Counted from the first letter of the stretch, positions 40,173-49,751 are shown. The stretch is DNA of 64,000 nucleotides from Streptomyces parvus (GCF_014648875.1 NZ_BMRY01000002.1:62001-126000), one strand, 5' to 3'. Made by a program: numbers and translations. Notes: generated by a model from the letters alone, not told the origin.

Positions 40173-40234
40173 CGCGGACCGGGCGGACCGGCGGGCCCCG
40201 AGCCCGCCCGGTCCGGGAAGCTCCGGCGGCGAGC

Positions 40235-40240
40235 GACAAT
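40235..40240 (+). promoter_or_regulatory. -10-like GACAAT before hemW
   Basis: GACAAT ends 7 nt before the ATG at 40248, the same layout as at era; the first base deviates from TANNNT. Confidence 0.35.
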
Positions 40241-40247
40241 GGTCGGT

Positions 40248-41480
40248 ATGCCTTCCGTACTGCCCGATGGTGAGCCCGTGCCCGACGACGGGGCGCTGCC
40301 CCGCCATGCCCTGGAAGGCGCAGCCGACCGCCCGCTCGGCTTCTACCTGCACGTTCCGTACTGCGCCACCCGCTGCGGCTACTGCGACTTCAACACCTAC
40401 ACCGCTACCGAGCTGCGCGGCTCCGGCGGTGCGCTGGCCTCCCGCGACAACTACGCCGTCCACTTGATCGAGGAGGTCCGCCAGGCCCGCAAGGTCCTCG
40501 GCGACGACCCGCGCCCGGTCCGTACGGTCTTCGTCGGCGGGGGTACGCCCACCCTGCTGCCCGCCGCCGACCTCGTCCGGATGCTCGCCGCGATCCGGGA
40601 CGAGTTCGGGCTCGCGGACGACGCCGAGATCACCACCGAGGCCAACCCCGAGTCCGTCGACCCGGCGTACCTCGAAGCCCTGCGCGAGGGCGGGTTCAAC
40701 CGGGTCTCCTTCGGGATGCAGAGCGCCAAGCAGCACGTCCTGAAGATCCTCGACCGCACGCACACCCCCGGCCGCCCCGAGGCCTGCGTCGCCGAGGCGC
40801 GCGCGGCGGGCTTCGACCACGTCAACCTCGACCTGATCTACGGCACCCCCGGCGAGTCCGACGACGACTGGCGGGCCACCCTGGACGCGGCGATCGGCGC
40901 GGGCCCCGACCACGTGTCCGCGTACGCGCTCATCGTCGAGGAGGGCACCCAGCTCGCCCGCCGCATCCGGCGCGGCGAGATCCCGATGACCGACGACGAC
41001 GCCCACGCCGACCGCTACCTCATCGCGGACGAGGCCTTCGCCGCCGCCGGGTTCCACTGGTACGAGGTCTCCAACTGGGCCACCACCGAAGCCGGCCGCT
41101 GCCTGCACAACGAGCTGTACTGGCGCGGCGCCGACTGGTGGGGCGCCGGTCCCGGCGCCCACAGCCACGTCGGCGGCGTGCGCTGGTGGAACGTGAAGCA
41201 CCCCGGCGCGTACGCCCAGGCGCTCGCCGAAGGCCGCTCGCCCGGCGCGGGCCGCGAGATCCTCGCCGACGAGGACCGCCGGGTCGAACGCATCCTGCTG
41301 GAGCTGCGGCTCCGCGAGGGCTGCCCGCTGGACCTTCTGAAACCCGACGGCCTCGCCGCCTCCCGCCGGGCCCTCGCCGACGGGCTGCTGGAGCCGGAAC
41401 CGTACGACAAGGGCCGCGCGGTCCTCACGCTGCGCGGGCGGCTCCTCGCCGACGCCGTCGTCCGCGACCTGGTCGACTGA
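40248..41480 (+). CDS. hemW: HemW radical-SAM haem chaperone (formerly CPO III-like)
   Basis: A 410-residue radical-SAM protein. YLHVPYCATRCGYCDFNTYT carries the CxxxCxxC cluster motif near residue 30. The C-terminal HemN domain is present (ELRLREGCPLDLL). It lacks the extra Cys of true HemN, consistent with HemW haem-transfer chaperones. The ATG at 40248 starts MPSVLPDGEPVP; an ATG 9 nt upstream is in frame. Its place before hrcA-dnaJ is common in actinobacteria. Confidence 0.92.
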   Translation: MPSVLPDGEPVPDDGALPRHALEGAADRPLGFYLHVPYCATRCGYCDFNTYTATELRGSGGALASRDNYAVHLIEEVRQARKVLGDDPRPVRTVFVGGGTPTLLPAADLVRMLAAIRDEFGLADDAEITTEANPESVDPAYLEALREGGFNRVSFGMQSAKQHVLKILDRTHTPGRPEACVAEARAAGFDHVNLDLIYGTPGESDDDWRATLDAAIGAGPDHVSAYALIVEEGTQLARRIRRGEIPMTDDDAHADRYLIADEAFAAAGFHWYEVSNWATTEAGRCLHNELYWRGADWWGAGPGAHSHVGGVRWWNVKHPGAYAQALAEGRSPGAGREILADEDRRVERILLELRLREGCPLDLLKPDGLAASRRALADGLLEPEPYDKGRAVLTLRGRLLADAVVRDLVD

Positions 41481-41501
41481 GCCGGACCGGGGGCCACGGC
41501 C

Positions 41502-44393
41502 TCACGGCTTGCAGTCCTTCGCCGTCAGCGGCGGGGCCACCCCGGCCGGCTTGCCGCACACCAGGGTCCGCTCCGCGCTCGGCCCCGGCCGGACCACCTT
41601 GACGATGTTCAGGCCGTGCACATTGTCCGCGACCGAGGACCGGGCCCGGCTGAACGAGATCGTCCCCGTCGGCATGTTGTTCAGATCCACCGTGTGCAGC
41701 GTCGCCCACGTCTCCGCCGCGCTCCGCCGCTTGTCGCCGCGCGCCGCCGCGTCGTACAGGGCGGCCGTGGCGCTGTACGAGATCACGGTCTGCCCGCTGG
41801 CGAACAGGTCGTCCTCGTACGCGGGACGCCCCGAGACCAGCGCGGTCACCTCGCCCTCGGGGTGCAGCCGCCGCAGCGTGCGGTACGCGTCCCCGTAGAA
41901 ACCGAGGTTCTTCCCCCGGTCCAGCGGGGCGAGCGAGGAGTGGTAGAGCGTGACGTTGGCCGCGATGGACGTCGAGTCGTCGAACGTCCCCTTCGTCAGA
42001 TCGTCCCCGGTGAACACCGTCATCCGCCGGTCCGAGCACCCGGTGGTCTCCGACAGGCCCCGCATCAGCGTCGGCACGTCCTCGACCCGCCCCGCGAAGT
42101 ACAGCGCGTCGGGCACCCGCTCGGCCTGGCAGATGGTCGTCAGCGGAGTGTTCAGGCTCGCCCCGCCCGCCAGGTCGTACGTCACGTCCTTCCCCGGTTC
42201 GAAACCCGCGTCCTGAAGCATCTTGCGGCCCGCGTCCCGCTGCTCGGCGGTGTACCGGTCCAGGTCCCCGTTGCGGTCCTCGCGCGACAGCACGATCGCG
42301 TGCGGGCGGTCGAGGCCCTTCGCGATCTGCCGGGCTACCAGACCGAGCGCATGCGTCTGCTCCTCGTCCGTCGCCGCGAGACCGAAGTAGTTCGGGTACT
42401 CGCGCGGCAGGTCGCTGCTGGAGTTCGTCGTGTTCACCACCGCCAGCCCGGCCTCCCGGAGCAGCTTCGTCGCCCTCTCGCTCTCCTGGGTGTTCCGGCC
42501 GAGACCGACCACCCCGACCACCGTCGGATCCCGCCGCGCCACCTCGATGATCTTCCGTACGGCGGTGAGCTGCCGCAGCATGTCCTCGCCGCCGTTGGCG
42601 GTCAGCACCCGCAGCTTCACCGACCGGCGCACCGTCTTGTTCACCGCCCGCTGCTGGAGATAGACCCCCGTCAGCTCCTCCAGCCCCTTGCGGGTCGCCT
42701 CCCGGTCCTTGCCCGTGGCGGTGAGCGGACCGGCGTACACGACCGTCACATAGGCGTCGCCCGCCTCGATGTCGTCGTTCTCCTGCCGGATCGCCTGCTC
42801 GATCCGCTCGAACGTGATGCCCTTGCCCGCCCCGTTCAGCTCCAGGTCGTTGCCCCGCGCGAAGAGCACCTCGGGCGCGGTCGCCACCCCCACGCACTCC
42901 CGGTCGCCGTCCGGCCCCTGCCAGATCGCGTCCGTGTTCCGGTCGGTCAGCGGCCCGTGGCAGTACGTGTCACGCCAGTGCCCCGCCCACAGGAACGCCC
43001 CCAGCAGCGAACCCACGACGGCCACGGCGATCGTCGCCCGCGACATCACCCACCACGCCCAGGTCCGCCGCACCCGGTGGGTGACGAGCTGGGCGTGCGC
43101 GTGCTCATGGGTCAGCTTCTCGGTGGACAGCGGCAGCCGCAGCACCCACGCCAGGGTCGCCGCCGCCACCGGCGACTGGCCGAGACTCAGATCGTCCACC
43201 CAGCGCTCGTAACGGGCCCGCGCCCCGGACGAACCGGTCGGCGCCCCCGGACCCGGCCGCTCCGGCGGCAGCGGCGGGGTGTGCCGCATGATCTCGGAGG
43301 CCGGCAGCGAGGCGAGCAGCAGCAGCGGATCGACCTCACTGCGCCGCGACCGTACGTTGTTGATCGCGTTGATCAGCAGAATGCCGCCGTTGTCCTGCGT
43401 GGCCCGGGGCAGGAACACCACCGGCGGGACCGTGCGCTTGCTGCGCCGCCAGTCCAGGGAGTGCGGACGGTAGTTGTGCCGCAGATCCTCCAGCAGCGCC
43501 TGCACCCGCAGCTCCAGATGGAACTGGCGCGCGTGCTCGTCGCCCGCCCCCGCGTCCGCCACCCGCTCCGCGACCGCCGCCGCCCGCGCCCGGATCACCC
43601 GCCACGAACCGCTCGGCGAGAACCACGACCAGCCGTCCGACGGATAGCCCGTGCTGGACGCGGCCAGCGAGGAGGTGGTGGCGAACCAGCGGCTGGCCCG
43701 GCGCAGCCACAGCAGCGGCGGCGCGGCCCGGCTCGCCACGCCCACCACGGCGAGCCCGATCAGCGCGGCCGCCGCCACCAGGGCCGTCAGCAGCCAGTCG
43801 ATCTCCCCGAGCAACACGCTGAGCAGCGCGATGAAGAGCGCCCCGACGAACGTCTCGGGCCGCACCGACTGCCGCAGCGCGTCCCACCGGGTCGCCCCGT
43901 GCGGCCGCCCCCCGCGCGGGCGGCCGGACCGCCAGCGCAACCGGCTCAGCTGCTCCAGGATCCTTTCCTCGCGGACCTCGGAGGGGTTCCCGCCGGACTG
44001 CTCGACCACCGTCGCGGTGGCCTGCTCGATCGCCCCGAGCAGCCGCGAGCGCGGAAAGGCGAAGTTCTTGTACTGGGTGTTCTCGCGGGTCTCCCACGGC
44101 TTCTCGGACAGCGTCCGCACCATGTCGAGCGCCGCCTCGTAGGGGGTCGCCCCCGCGCCGTCCAGCAGCCGCACCGGCACCCGGCGCAGCGCGTTCGCCT
44201 CGTGCACCTGGCGCACGAGCTGCTCCACCCGCGTGTCGATCTCCGGCCCGGCCCCGGCGTCCGCCGCCTGGGCCACCACGAGCGGCATCACCGGGCGGTT
44301 GACCCGGTACCGGTCGATCAGCTGCTGCATCAGGTGGAAGACGGCCGAAGCCGCCTCGTTGTGGGCACTTTCCTGCCAGACCTCGCGCGCCAT
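41502..44393 (-). CDS. 963-residue membrane protein with extracellular periplasmic-binding-like domain
   Basis: The ATG at 44393 is preferred (GGGGAAGGG upstream); the frame opens 14 codons earlier. Layout: cytosolic N-terminal domain ~1-175 (HLMQQLIDRYRVNRPVMPLVV), two close transmembrane helices ~180-220, a ~225-residue inner loop with VVFLPRATQDNGGILLINAINNVRSR, one helix at ~446-470, then ~490 residues outside. The outer part resembles class I periplasmic-binding folds: GRNTQESERATKLLREAGLAVVNTTN, YFGLAATDEEQTHALGLVARQI and TTGCSDRRMTVFTGDDL. No ABC transporter subunits are nearby. A receptor or sensor role is inference. Confidence 0.7.
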   Translation of the reverse strand: MAREVWQESAHNEAASAVFHLMQQLIDRYRVNRPVMPLVVAQAADAGAGPEIDTRVEQLVRQVHEANALRRVPVRLLDGAGATPYEAALDMVRTLSEKPWETRENTQYKNFAFPRSRLLGAIEQATATVVEQSGGNPSEVREERILEQLSRLRWRSGRPRGGRPHGATRWDALRQSVRPETFVGALFIALLSVLLGEIDWLLTALVAAAALIGLAVVGVASRAAPPLLWLRRASRWFATTSSLAASSTGYPSDGWSWFSPSGSWRVIRARAAAVAERVADAGAGDEHARQFHLELRVQALLEDLRHNYRPHSLDWRRSKRTVPPVVFLPRATQDNGGILLINAINNVRSRRSEVDPLLLLASLPASEIMRHTPPLPPERPGPGAPTGSSGARARYERWVDDLSLGQSPVAAATLAWVLRLPLSTEKLTHEHAHAQLVTHRVRRTWAWWVMSRATIAVAVVGSLLGAFLWAGHWRDTYCHGPLTDRNTDAIWQGPDGDRECVGVATAPEVLFARGNDLELNGAGKGITFERIEQAIRQENDDIEAGDAYVTVVYAGPLTATGKDREATRKGLEELTGVYLQQRAVNKTVRRSVKLRVLTANGGEDMLRQLTAVRKIIEVARRDPTVVGVVGLGRNTQESERATKLLREAGLAVVNTTNSSSDLPREYPNYFGLAATDEEQTHALGLVARQIAKGLDRPHAIVLSREDRNGDLDRYTAEQRDAGRKMLQDAGFEPGKDVTYDLAGGASLNTPLTTICQAERVPDALYFAGRVEDVPTLMRGLSETTGCSDRRMTVFTGDDLTKGTFDDSTSIAANVTLYHSSLAPLDRGKNLGFYGDAYRTLRRLHPEGEVTALVSGRPAYEDDLFASGQTVISYSATAALYDAAARGDKRRSAAETWATLHTVDLNNMPTGTISFSRARSSVADNVHGLNIVKVVRPGPSAERTLVCGKPAGVAPPLTAKDCKP

Positions 44394-44535
44394 CGTCCCG
44401 TGCCCTTCCCCCGTGAACCGTCGACCCGTCCGCACCCTCGGTAACCCTCAATAACCGATGGTGCGTGTGGGACGCAGGCATTCATAGAGATCGGTACGTG
44501 ATCGTCCGGCGCGGACCGGCGTCAGCCGCCGGACA

Positions 44536-45354
44536 TCAGTCCGGAAGGGTGACGAAGTCGATCAATTCCTCCACCCTGCCCAGCAGTTGGGGTTCCAGAT
44601 CCTTGTAGCTGCGGATCTTCGACAGAATGTGCTGCCAGGCCGCCCCGGTGTTCTCCGGCCACCCCAGCGCCCGGCACACGCCCGTCTTCCAGTCCTGGCC
44701 CCTCGGCACCACCGGCCAGGCGTCGATCCCCACCGAGGACGGCTTCACCGCCTCCCACACGTCGATGTAGGGGTGCCCCACCACCAGCACATGGTCACCG
44801 GTCACCTGCGCCGCGATCCGGGACTCCTTGGAGCCGGGCACCAGATGGTCCACCAGCACCCCGAGCCGCGCGTCCGGTCCCGGCCCGAACTCACCCACGA
44901 TCGCCGGAAGGTCGTCGACGCCCTCCAGGTACTCCACGACGACGCCCTCGATGCGCAGGTCGTCGCCCCACACCCGCTCCACCAACTCGGCGTCGTGCCT
45001 GCCCTCCACATAGATCCGCCCGGCCCGCGCCACCCGGGCCCGCGCACCGGGCACCGCCACCGAACCGGAGGCCGTACGCGTGGGACGCGCGGGACCGCCG
45101 GGGCCCGGGCGCACCAGCGTGACGACCTTGCCCTCCAGCAGGAAGCCGCGCGGCTCCATCGGGAACACCCGGTGCTTGCCGAACCGGTCCTCCAGGGTCA
45201 CCGTCGGCCCCTGGGCCGTCTTCTCGCAGCGGATCACCGCCCCGCAGAATCCGGTGGCGACCTCCTCCACGACCAGATCGGGTTCGGCGGGCACCTCGGG
45301 CACGGGGGCGGACCGCTTCCACGGCGGGGTCAGGTCCGGCTGGTAACTGCGCAT
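44536..45354 (-). CDS. DUF3097-family protein
   Basis: A 272-residue protein matching the actinobacterial DUF3097 family as I remember it. The N-terminal ~100 residues are beta-rich (VVEEVATGFCGAVIRCEKTAQGP). RIYVEGRHDAELVERVWGDDL followed by LGVLVDHLVPGSKESRIA resembles a Toprim core (E-G-x-x-D, then D-x-D-like with His). The C-terminus is helical. Toprim folds cut or copy nucleic acids, but the second acidic pair is imperfect. The ATG is preceded 6 nt upstream by TATCGT, so the mRNA is probably leaderless. Confidence 0.82.
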   Translation of the reverse strand: MRSYQPDLTPPWKRSAPVPEVPAEPDLVVEEVATGFCGAVIRCEKTAQGPTVTLEDRFGKHRVFPMEPRGFLLEGKVVTLVRPGPGGPARPTRTASGSVAVPGARARVARAGRIYVEGRHDAELVERVWGDDLRIEGVVVEYLEGVDDLPAIVGEFGPGPDARLGVLVDHLVPGSKESRIAAQVTGDHVLVVGHPYIDVWEAVKPSSVGIDAWPVVPRGQDWKTGVCRALGWPENTGAAWQHILSKIRSYKDLEPQLLGRVEELIDFVTLPD

Positions 45355-45360
45355 GGCCCG

Positions 45361-45366
45361 ACGATA
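45361..45366 (-). promoter_or_regulatory. -10 box TATCGT for leaderless DUF3097 gene
   Basis: On the minus strand TATCGT ends exactly 6 nt before the ATG at 45354. Confidence 0.5.
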
Positions 45367-45374
45367 ATCGGCCC

Positions 45375-45496
45375 GCCGCCGTGAAGAACCTCACGCCGCC
45401 GGGAAGGTCCTCATGCCGCCCCGAAGGTCTTCGACACCGCCGCGGAGATCCTCATACCGCCGCGAAAGTCCTCGACGCCGCCCCGAAGATCCTCAC
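45375..45496. repeat. Six degenerate tandem copies of a ~20-bp repeat
   Basis: Units start near 45375, 45395, 45415, 45437, 45457 and 45477 and follow the pattern GCCGCC-NNGAAGGTCCTCAC with changes. They fill the gap before the MBL hydrolase gene and reach its stop codon (45493-45495). Confidence 0.8.
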
Positions 45497-46224
45497 GCCG
45501 TCGCGAACCGCTCCGCCAGCGCCGCCCGTTGCTTCCGGACGAACGCCGCGTCCACCACCGCCCCGTGCCCCGGCACGTACACCGCGTCCTCGCCGCCCAG
45601 CTCCAGCAGCCGGTCCAGCGCGGCCGGCCAGCGCCCGGGCACCGCGTCCGGGCCCGCCTGCGGCTCGCCCGACTCCTCTACCAGATCGCCGCAGAGCACC
45701 ACCGGAGGCGCACCGTCCGACCCCGGCACCACCACCGCGAGGTCATGGCTGCTGTGGGCGGGGCCCAGATCGGCCAGCAGCACCCGGCGGCCGCCGCCCA
45801 GGTCGAGCGCCTGCTCCCCGTGCACCTCGTGCTGCGGGACCACCAGCGTGTCCGCCGACCGGGCCGCCTCGTCCTCGGTGACGCCCTGCCGCACCGCGTC
45901 CCCGTACAGCGCCTGCTCCCCGTCCCGCAGCAGGGCGGTCAGCCCCGCCGAGCCGTACACCCGCACCCCGGCGAACGCCGCCGTCCCCAGCACATGATCG
46001 AAATGGGGGTGGCTCAGTGCGATATGCGTCACCCTGCGGCCGAGCAGCGCCTCCGCCTGCCGCCGCAGCTCGACGCCCTCGCGCAACGTCGAGCCGGTGT
46101 CGTACAGCAGCACCCCGTCCGTACCGGCGACCAGCGCGACGGTGGCGTCCCAGCCCGGGAGCCGCCGCCGGCCGACACCGTTGCCCAACCGCTCCCACCC
46201 GAAGTCTTCCCAAGCGATGTCCAT
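45493..46224 (-). CDS. MBL-fold metallo-hydrolase
   Basis: A 243-residue metallo-beta-lactamase-fold protein. [10 protein letters not shown] is the HxHxDH zinc motif near residue 72, PAHSSHD and CGDLVEE supply further ligands, and VPGHGAVVD closes the site. Substrate unknown; the family includes hydrolases of lactones, thioesters and nucleic acids. The ATG at 46224 is 6 nt downstream of a TAGCGT -10 box on its strand. Confidence 0.88.
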   Translation of the reverse strand: MDIAWEDFGWERLGNGVGRRRLPGWDATVALVAGTDGVLLYDTGSTLREGVELRRQAEALLGRRVTHIALSHPHFDHVLGTAAFAGVRVYGSAGLTALLRDGEQALYGDAVRQGVTEDEAARSADTLVVPQHEVHGEQALDLGGGRRVLLADLGPAHSSHDLAVVVPGSDGAPPVVLCGDLVEESGEPQAGPDAVPGRWPAALDRLLELGGEDAVYVPGHGAVVDAAFVRKQRAALAERFATA

Positions 46225-46230
46225 ACCGGG

Positions 46231-46236
46231 ACGCTA
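46231..46236 (-). promoter_or_regulatory. -10 box TAGCGT for leaderless MBL hydrolase
   Basis: On the minus strand TAGCGT ends 6 nt before the ATG at 46224. Confidence 0.5.
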
Positions 46237-46281
46237 TCGGCAACGACCTGCGCGGTCCCGTGGTGGGGCGGCCGGTCGCCC

Positions 46282-46312
46282 TTGCCCAGGCCCCACCCCA
46301 CCCCCGTACACT
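46282..46312 (+). promoter_or_regulatory. Promoter of hrcA-dnaJ
   Basis: TTGCCC (46282-46287), 19 nt, TACACT (46307-46312). The predicted start at about 46319 falls just before the CIRCE operator. Confidence 0.5.
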
Positions 46313-46325
46313 GACGACGGGATTG

Positions 46326-46352
46326 CTGGCACTCGTACGCACCGAGTGCCAG
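46326..46352. promoter_or_regulatory. CIRCE operator (HrcA binding site)
   Basis: CTGGCACTC - 9 nt - GAGTGCCAG is a perfect inverted repeat that matches the TTAGCACTC-N9-GAGTGCTAA consensus. It lies between the promoter and hrcA, so HrcA should repress its own operon until heat shock. Confidence 0.95.
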
Positions 46353-46388
46353 TCGGAGACCGGAGACATACAGCTGGAGGTGTGCGCG

Positions 46389-47405
46389 ATGCTCAGCGAA
46401 CGCAGACTCGAAGTGCTGCGCGCCATCGTCCAGGACTACGTCGGCACCGAGGAGCCCGTCGGCTCCAAGGCGCTGACCGAGCGGCACCGGCTGGGCGTCT
46501 CCCCGGCCACCGTCCGCAACGACATGGCGGTGCTGGAGGACGAGGGCTTCATCGCCCAGCCGCACACGAGCGCGGGGCGCATCCCCACCGACAAGGGGTA
46601 CCGCCTCTTCGTCGACAAGCTCGCGGGCGTCAAGCCGCTGTCCTCGCCCGAGCGCCGGGCCATCCAGAACTTCCTCGACGGCGCGGTCGACCTCGACGAC
46701 GTGGTCGGCCGGACGGTGCGGCTGCTCGCGCAGCTCACCCGGCAGGTCGCCGTCGTGCAGTACCCCTCGCTGACCCGCTCGACGGTGCGGCACGTGGAGC
46801 TGCTCTCGCTCGCCCCCGCCCGGCTGATGCTCGTCCTGATCACGGACACCGGCCGGGTCGAACAGCGTATGATCGACTGCCCTGCGCCGTTCGGTGAGAC
46901 ATCGCTCGCGGATCTGCGGGCCCGGCTCAACAGCCGGGTCGTCGGACGCCGCTTCGCGGATGTCCCGCGCCTGGTGCAGGAGCTGCCGGAATCCTTCGAC
47001 AGCGAGGACCGGGGGACGGTTTCCACGGTTCTCTCCACCCTCCTCGAAACCCTGGTCGAGGAGACGGAGGAGCGGCTGATGATCGGCGGCACCTCCAACC
47101 TCACCCGCTTCGGACACGACTTCCCGGTGATGATCCGGCCGGTGCTGGAAGCACTGGAGGAGCAGGTCGTCCTGCTGAAGCTGCTCGGTGAGGCCACGGA
47201 CTCCGGCATGACCGTACGGATCGGGCACGAGAACGCCCACGAGGGGCTCAACTCCACGTCCGTCGTCGCGGTCGGCTACGGTTCGGGCGACGAGGCAGTC
47301 GCCAAACTCGGCGTGGTCGGACCGACCCGCATGGACTACCCCGGAACGATGGGAGCGGTACGCGCAGTGGCACGTTACGTCGGACAGATCCTGGCGGAGT
47401 CGTAA
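46389..47405 (+). CDS. hrcA: Heat-inducible transcription repressor HrcA
   Basis: A 338-residue HrcA. The N-terminal winged helix reads [28 protein letters not shown], followed by [32 protein letters not shown]. The C-terminal GAF-like domain is complete. It binds the CIRCE site at 46326-46352 and represses heat-shock genes. The ATG at 46389 has GGAGG 8 nt upstream. dnaJ follows immediately after the stop. Confidence 0.97.
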   Translation: MLSERRLEVLRAIVQDYVGTEEPVGSKALTERHRLGVSPATVRNDMAVLEDEGFIAQPHTSAGRIPTDKGYRLFVDKLAGVKPLSSPERRAIQNFLDGAVDLDDVVGRTVRLLAQLTRQVAVVQYPSLTRSTVRHVELLSLAPARLMLVLITDTGRVEQRMIDCPAPFGETSLADLRARLNSRVVGRRFADVPRLVQELPESFDSEDRGTVSTVLSTLLETLVEETEERLMIGGTSNLTRFGHDFPVMIRPVLEALEEQVVLLKLLGEATDSGMTVRIGHENAHEGLNSTSVVAVGYGSGDEAVAKLGVVGPTRMDYPGTMGAVRAVARYVGQILAES

Positions 47406-48545
47406 GTGGCCACGGACTACTACGCCGTACTCGGCGTGCGCCGCGACGCATCTCAGGACGAGATCAAGAAGGCATTCCGTCGGCTCGCCCGCGAGCTGCA
47501 CCCGGATGTCAACCCGGACCCGAAGACCCAGGAGCGGTTCAAGGAGATCAACGCCGCTTACGAGGTGCTCTCGGACCCGCAGAAGAAGCAGGTCTACGAC
47601 CTCGGCGGCGACCCGCTCTCCGGGAACGGCGGAGGCGGCGGTGCGGGCGGTTTCGGAGCCGGCGGCTTCGGCAACTTCTCCGACATCATGGACGCCTTCT
47701 TCGGCAACGCCGCGCAGCGCGGGCCCCGTTCGCGGACCCGGCGCGGCCAGGACGCCATGATCCGGCTGGAGATCGACCTCAACGAGGCGGCCTTCGGCAC
47801 CACCAAGGACATCCAGGTCGACACGGCCGTCGTCTGCAACACGTGCAGCGGCGAGGGAGCGGCCCCCGGCACCTCCGCCCAGACCTGTGACATGTGCCGC
47901 GGCCGCGGCGAGGTCTCGCAGGTCACCCGGTCCTTCCTGGGCCAGGTCATGACCTCGCGGCCCTGCCCGCAGTGCCAGGGCTTCGGCACCGTCGTGCCCA
48001 CCCCGTGCCCGGAGTGCGCCGGTGACGGCCGCATCCGCTCGCGGCGCACGCTCACGGTCAAGATCCCGGCGGGCGTCGACAACGGCACCCGTATCCAGCT
48101 CGCCGGAGAGGGCGAGGTCGGCCCCGGCGGCGGCCCGCCCGGCGACCTGTACGTCGAGATCCACGAGCTGCCGCACTCCGTCTTCCAGCGGCGCGGCGAC
48201 GATCTGCACTGCACGGTCACCATCCCCATGACGGCCGCGGCCCTCGGCACCAAGTGCCCGCTGGAGACGCTGGACGGCCTGGAGGAGATCGACATCCGGC
48301 CCGGTACCCAGTCCGGCCAGTCCGTGCCCCTGCACGGACGCGGGATCACGCATCTGCGCGGCGGCGGCCGGGGCGACCTGATCGTCCACGTCGAGGTGAT
48401 CACCCCGTCCAAGCTCGACCCCGAGCAGGAGCGGCTGCTGCGGGAGCTGGCCAAGCTGCGCGGCGAGGAACGACCCCTGGGTCAGTTCCAGCCAGGTCAG
48501 CAGGGCCTCTTCTCCCGTCTGAAGGATGCGTTCAACGGCCGCTGA
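47406..48545 (+). CDS. dnaJ: Chaperone DnaJ (type I)
   Basis: A 379-residue type I J-protein: J domain with HPD (ELHPDVNPD) at ~33-35, a Gly/Phe-rich linker (GGGGGAGGFGAGGFG), four CxxCxGxG zinc repeats (CNTCSGEG, CDMCRGRG, CPQCQGFG, CPECAGDG) and the C-terminal substrate domain. It stimulates DnaK ATPase. The GTG at 47406 directly follows the hrcA stop. This is the second-type DnaJ linked to hrcA in Streptomyces (dnaJ2), not the one in the dnaK operon. Confidence 0.97.
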   Translation: MATDYYAVLGVRRDASQDEIKKAFRRLARELHPDVNPDPKTQERFKEINAAYEVLSDPQKKQVYDLGGDPLSGNGGGGGAGGFGAGGFGNFSDIMDAFFGNAAQRGPRSRTRRGQDAMIRLEIDLNEAAFGTTKDIQVDTAVVCNTCSGEGAAPGTSAQTCDMCRGRGEVSQVTRSFLGQVMTSRPCPQCQGFGTVVPTPCPECAGDGRIRSRRTLTVKIPAGVDNGTRIQLAGEGEVGPGGGPPGDLYVEIHELPHSVFQRRGDDLHCTVTIPMTAAALGTKCPLETLDGLEEIDIRPGTQSGQSVPLHGRGITHLRGGGRGDLIVHVEVITPSKLDPEQERLLRELAKLRGEERPLGQFQPGQQGLFSRLKDAFNGR

Positions 48546-48564
48546 ACCGCTTTCCGCCTTTCAC

Positions 48565-48601
48565 CGCACCGCCCGCCGGTTCTCCACCGGCGGGCGGTGC
48601 G
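48565..48601 (+). terminator. Perfect 16-bp hairpin after dnaJ
   Basis: Arms 48565-48580 and 48586-48601 are exact complements with a 5-nt loop, 20 bp past the stop. Confidence 0.85.
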
Positions 48602-48677
48602 GCATTCGGCGGGAGAACCGGTCAGACCGTCGGCTGGCTGATTCGGCCCCGTGCACGGGACGTGGCACGATGCGCTC

Positions 48678-49751
48678 ATGTCCTCCGAGTTGACCGATCT
48701 CTGCCGGTATCCGATCGTGCAGGCCCCTATGGCGGGCGGCGCGTCCGGACCCCAGCTCGCCGCGGCCGTCGTCGAAGCCGGCGGGCTCGGATTCCTGGCC
48801 GCCGGGTACAAAACGGCGGACGGGATGTACAACGAGATCAAACAGCTCCGCCGGCTCACCTCCGGCCCGTTCGGCGTCAACCTCTTCATGCCGCAGCCCG
48901 CACTCGCCGACCCCAGCGCCGTCGACGTCTACCGGCACCAGCTCGCCGGCGAGGCCGCCTGGTACGAGACCCCGCTCGGTGACCCGGACAGCAGCGGCGA
49001 CGACGGCTACGAGGCGAAGGTCGCGATCCTCCTGGACGATCCGGTCCCGGTCGTCTCCTTCACCTTCGGCTGCCCCACCCGCGACACCCTGGACGCCTTC
49101 GCCCGCGCGGGCACGCACACCATCGTCACGGTCACCTCCGCCGAAGAGGCCCAGAGCGCCCAGTGGGCGGGCGCCGACACCGTCTGCGTCCAGGGCGTCG
49201 AGGCGGGCGGCCACCAGTCCACCCACCGCGACGACCCGCAGCTCGACCAGACCGGCACCGGGCTGCTCTCCCTCCTCGCCCAGGTCCGCGAGACCGTGCA
49301 GATCCCGATCGTCGCCACCGGCGGCCTGATGCGCGGCTCCCAGATCGCCGCCGTCCTCGCGGCGGGCGCGGACGCCGCCCAGCTCGGCACCGCCTTCCTG
49401 GTCTGCCCCGAGTCCGGCGCACACCTGCTGCACAAGCAGGCCCTGACCAACCCCCTGTTCGTCCGCACCGAACTGACCCGCGCCTTCTCCGGACGGCCCG
49501 CCCGCGGCCTGGTCAACCGCTTCATCCGCGAACACGGCCCCTACGCCCCCGCCGCCTACCCCCAGGTCCACTACGTCACCAGTGGGCTGCGTCAGGCCGC
49601 CGCCAAGGCCGGGGACGCCCAGGGCATGGCCCTGTGGGCCGGACAGGGCCACCGGATGGCCCGCGAACTGCCCGCCGCCGAGCTGATCGAACTGCTCGCC
49701 GCCGAACTGGAGGCCGCCCGGGCGGCCCTGAGCATGAGGAGCCCCCGGTGA
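48678..49751 (+). CDS. Nitronate monooxygenase / 2-nitropropane dioxygenase-like
   Basis: A 357-residue FMN TIM-barrel. YPIVQAPMAGGASGPQLAAAVVEAGGLGFLAAGY, VQGVEAGGHQST and ATGGLMRGSQIAAVLAAGADAAQLGTAFL are typical of NMO. Family knowledge: it oxidises toxic alkyl nitronates such as propionate-3-nitronate. The ATG at 48678 has no clear ribosome site; a CACGAT box ends 6 nt upstream. rsmE overlaps its stop by 4 bp (GTGA). Confidence 0.9.
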   Translation: MSSELTDLCRYPIVQAPMAGGASGPQLAAAVVEAGGLGFLAAGYKTADGMYNEIKQLRRLTSGPFGVNLFMPQPALADPSAVDVYRHQLAGEAAWYETPLGDPDSSGDDGYEAKVAILLDDPVPVVSFTFGCPTRDTLDAFARAGTHTIVTVTSAEEAQSAQWAGADTVCVQGVEAGGHQSTHRDDPQLDQTGTGLLSLLAQVRETVQIPIVATGGLMRGSQIAAVLAAGADAAQLGTAFLVCPESGAHLLHKQALTNPLFVRTELTRAFSGRPARGLVNRFIREHGPYAPAAYPQVHYVTSGLRQAAAKAGDAQGMALWAGQGHRMARELPAAELIELLAAELEAARAALSMRSPR

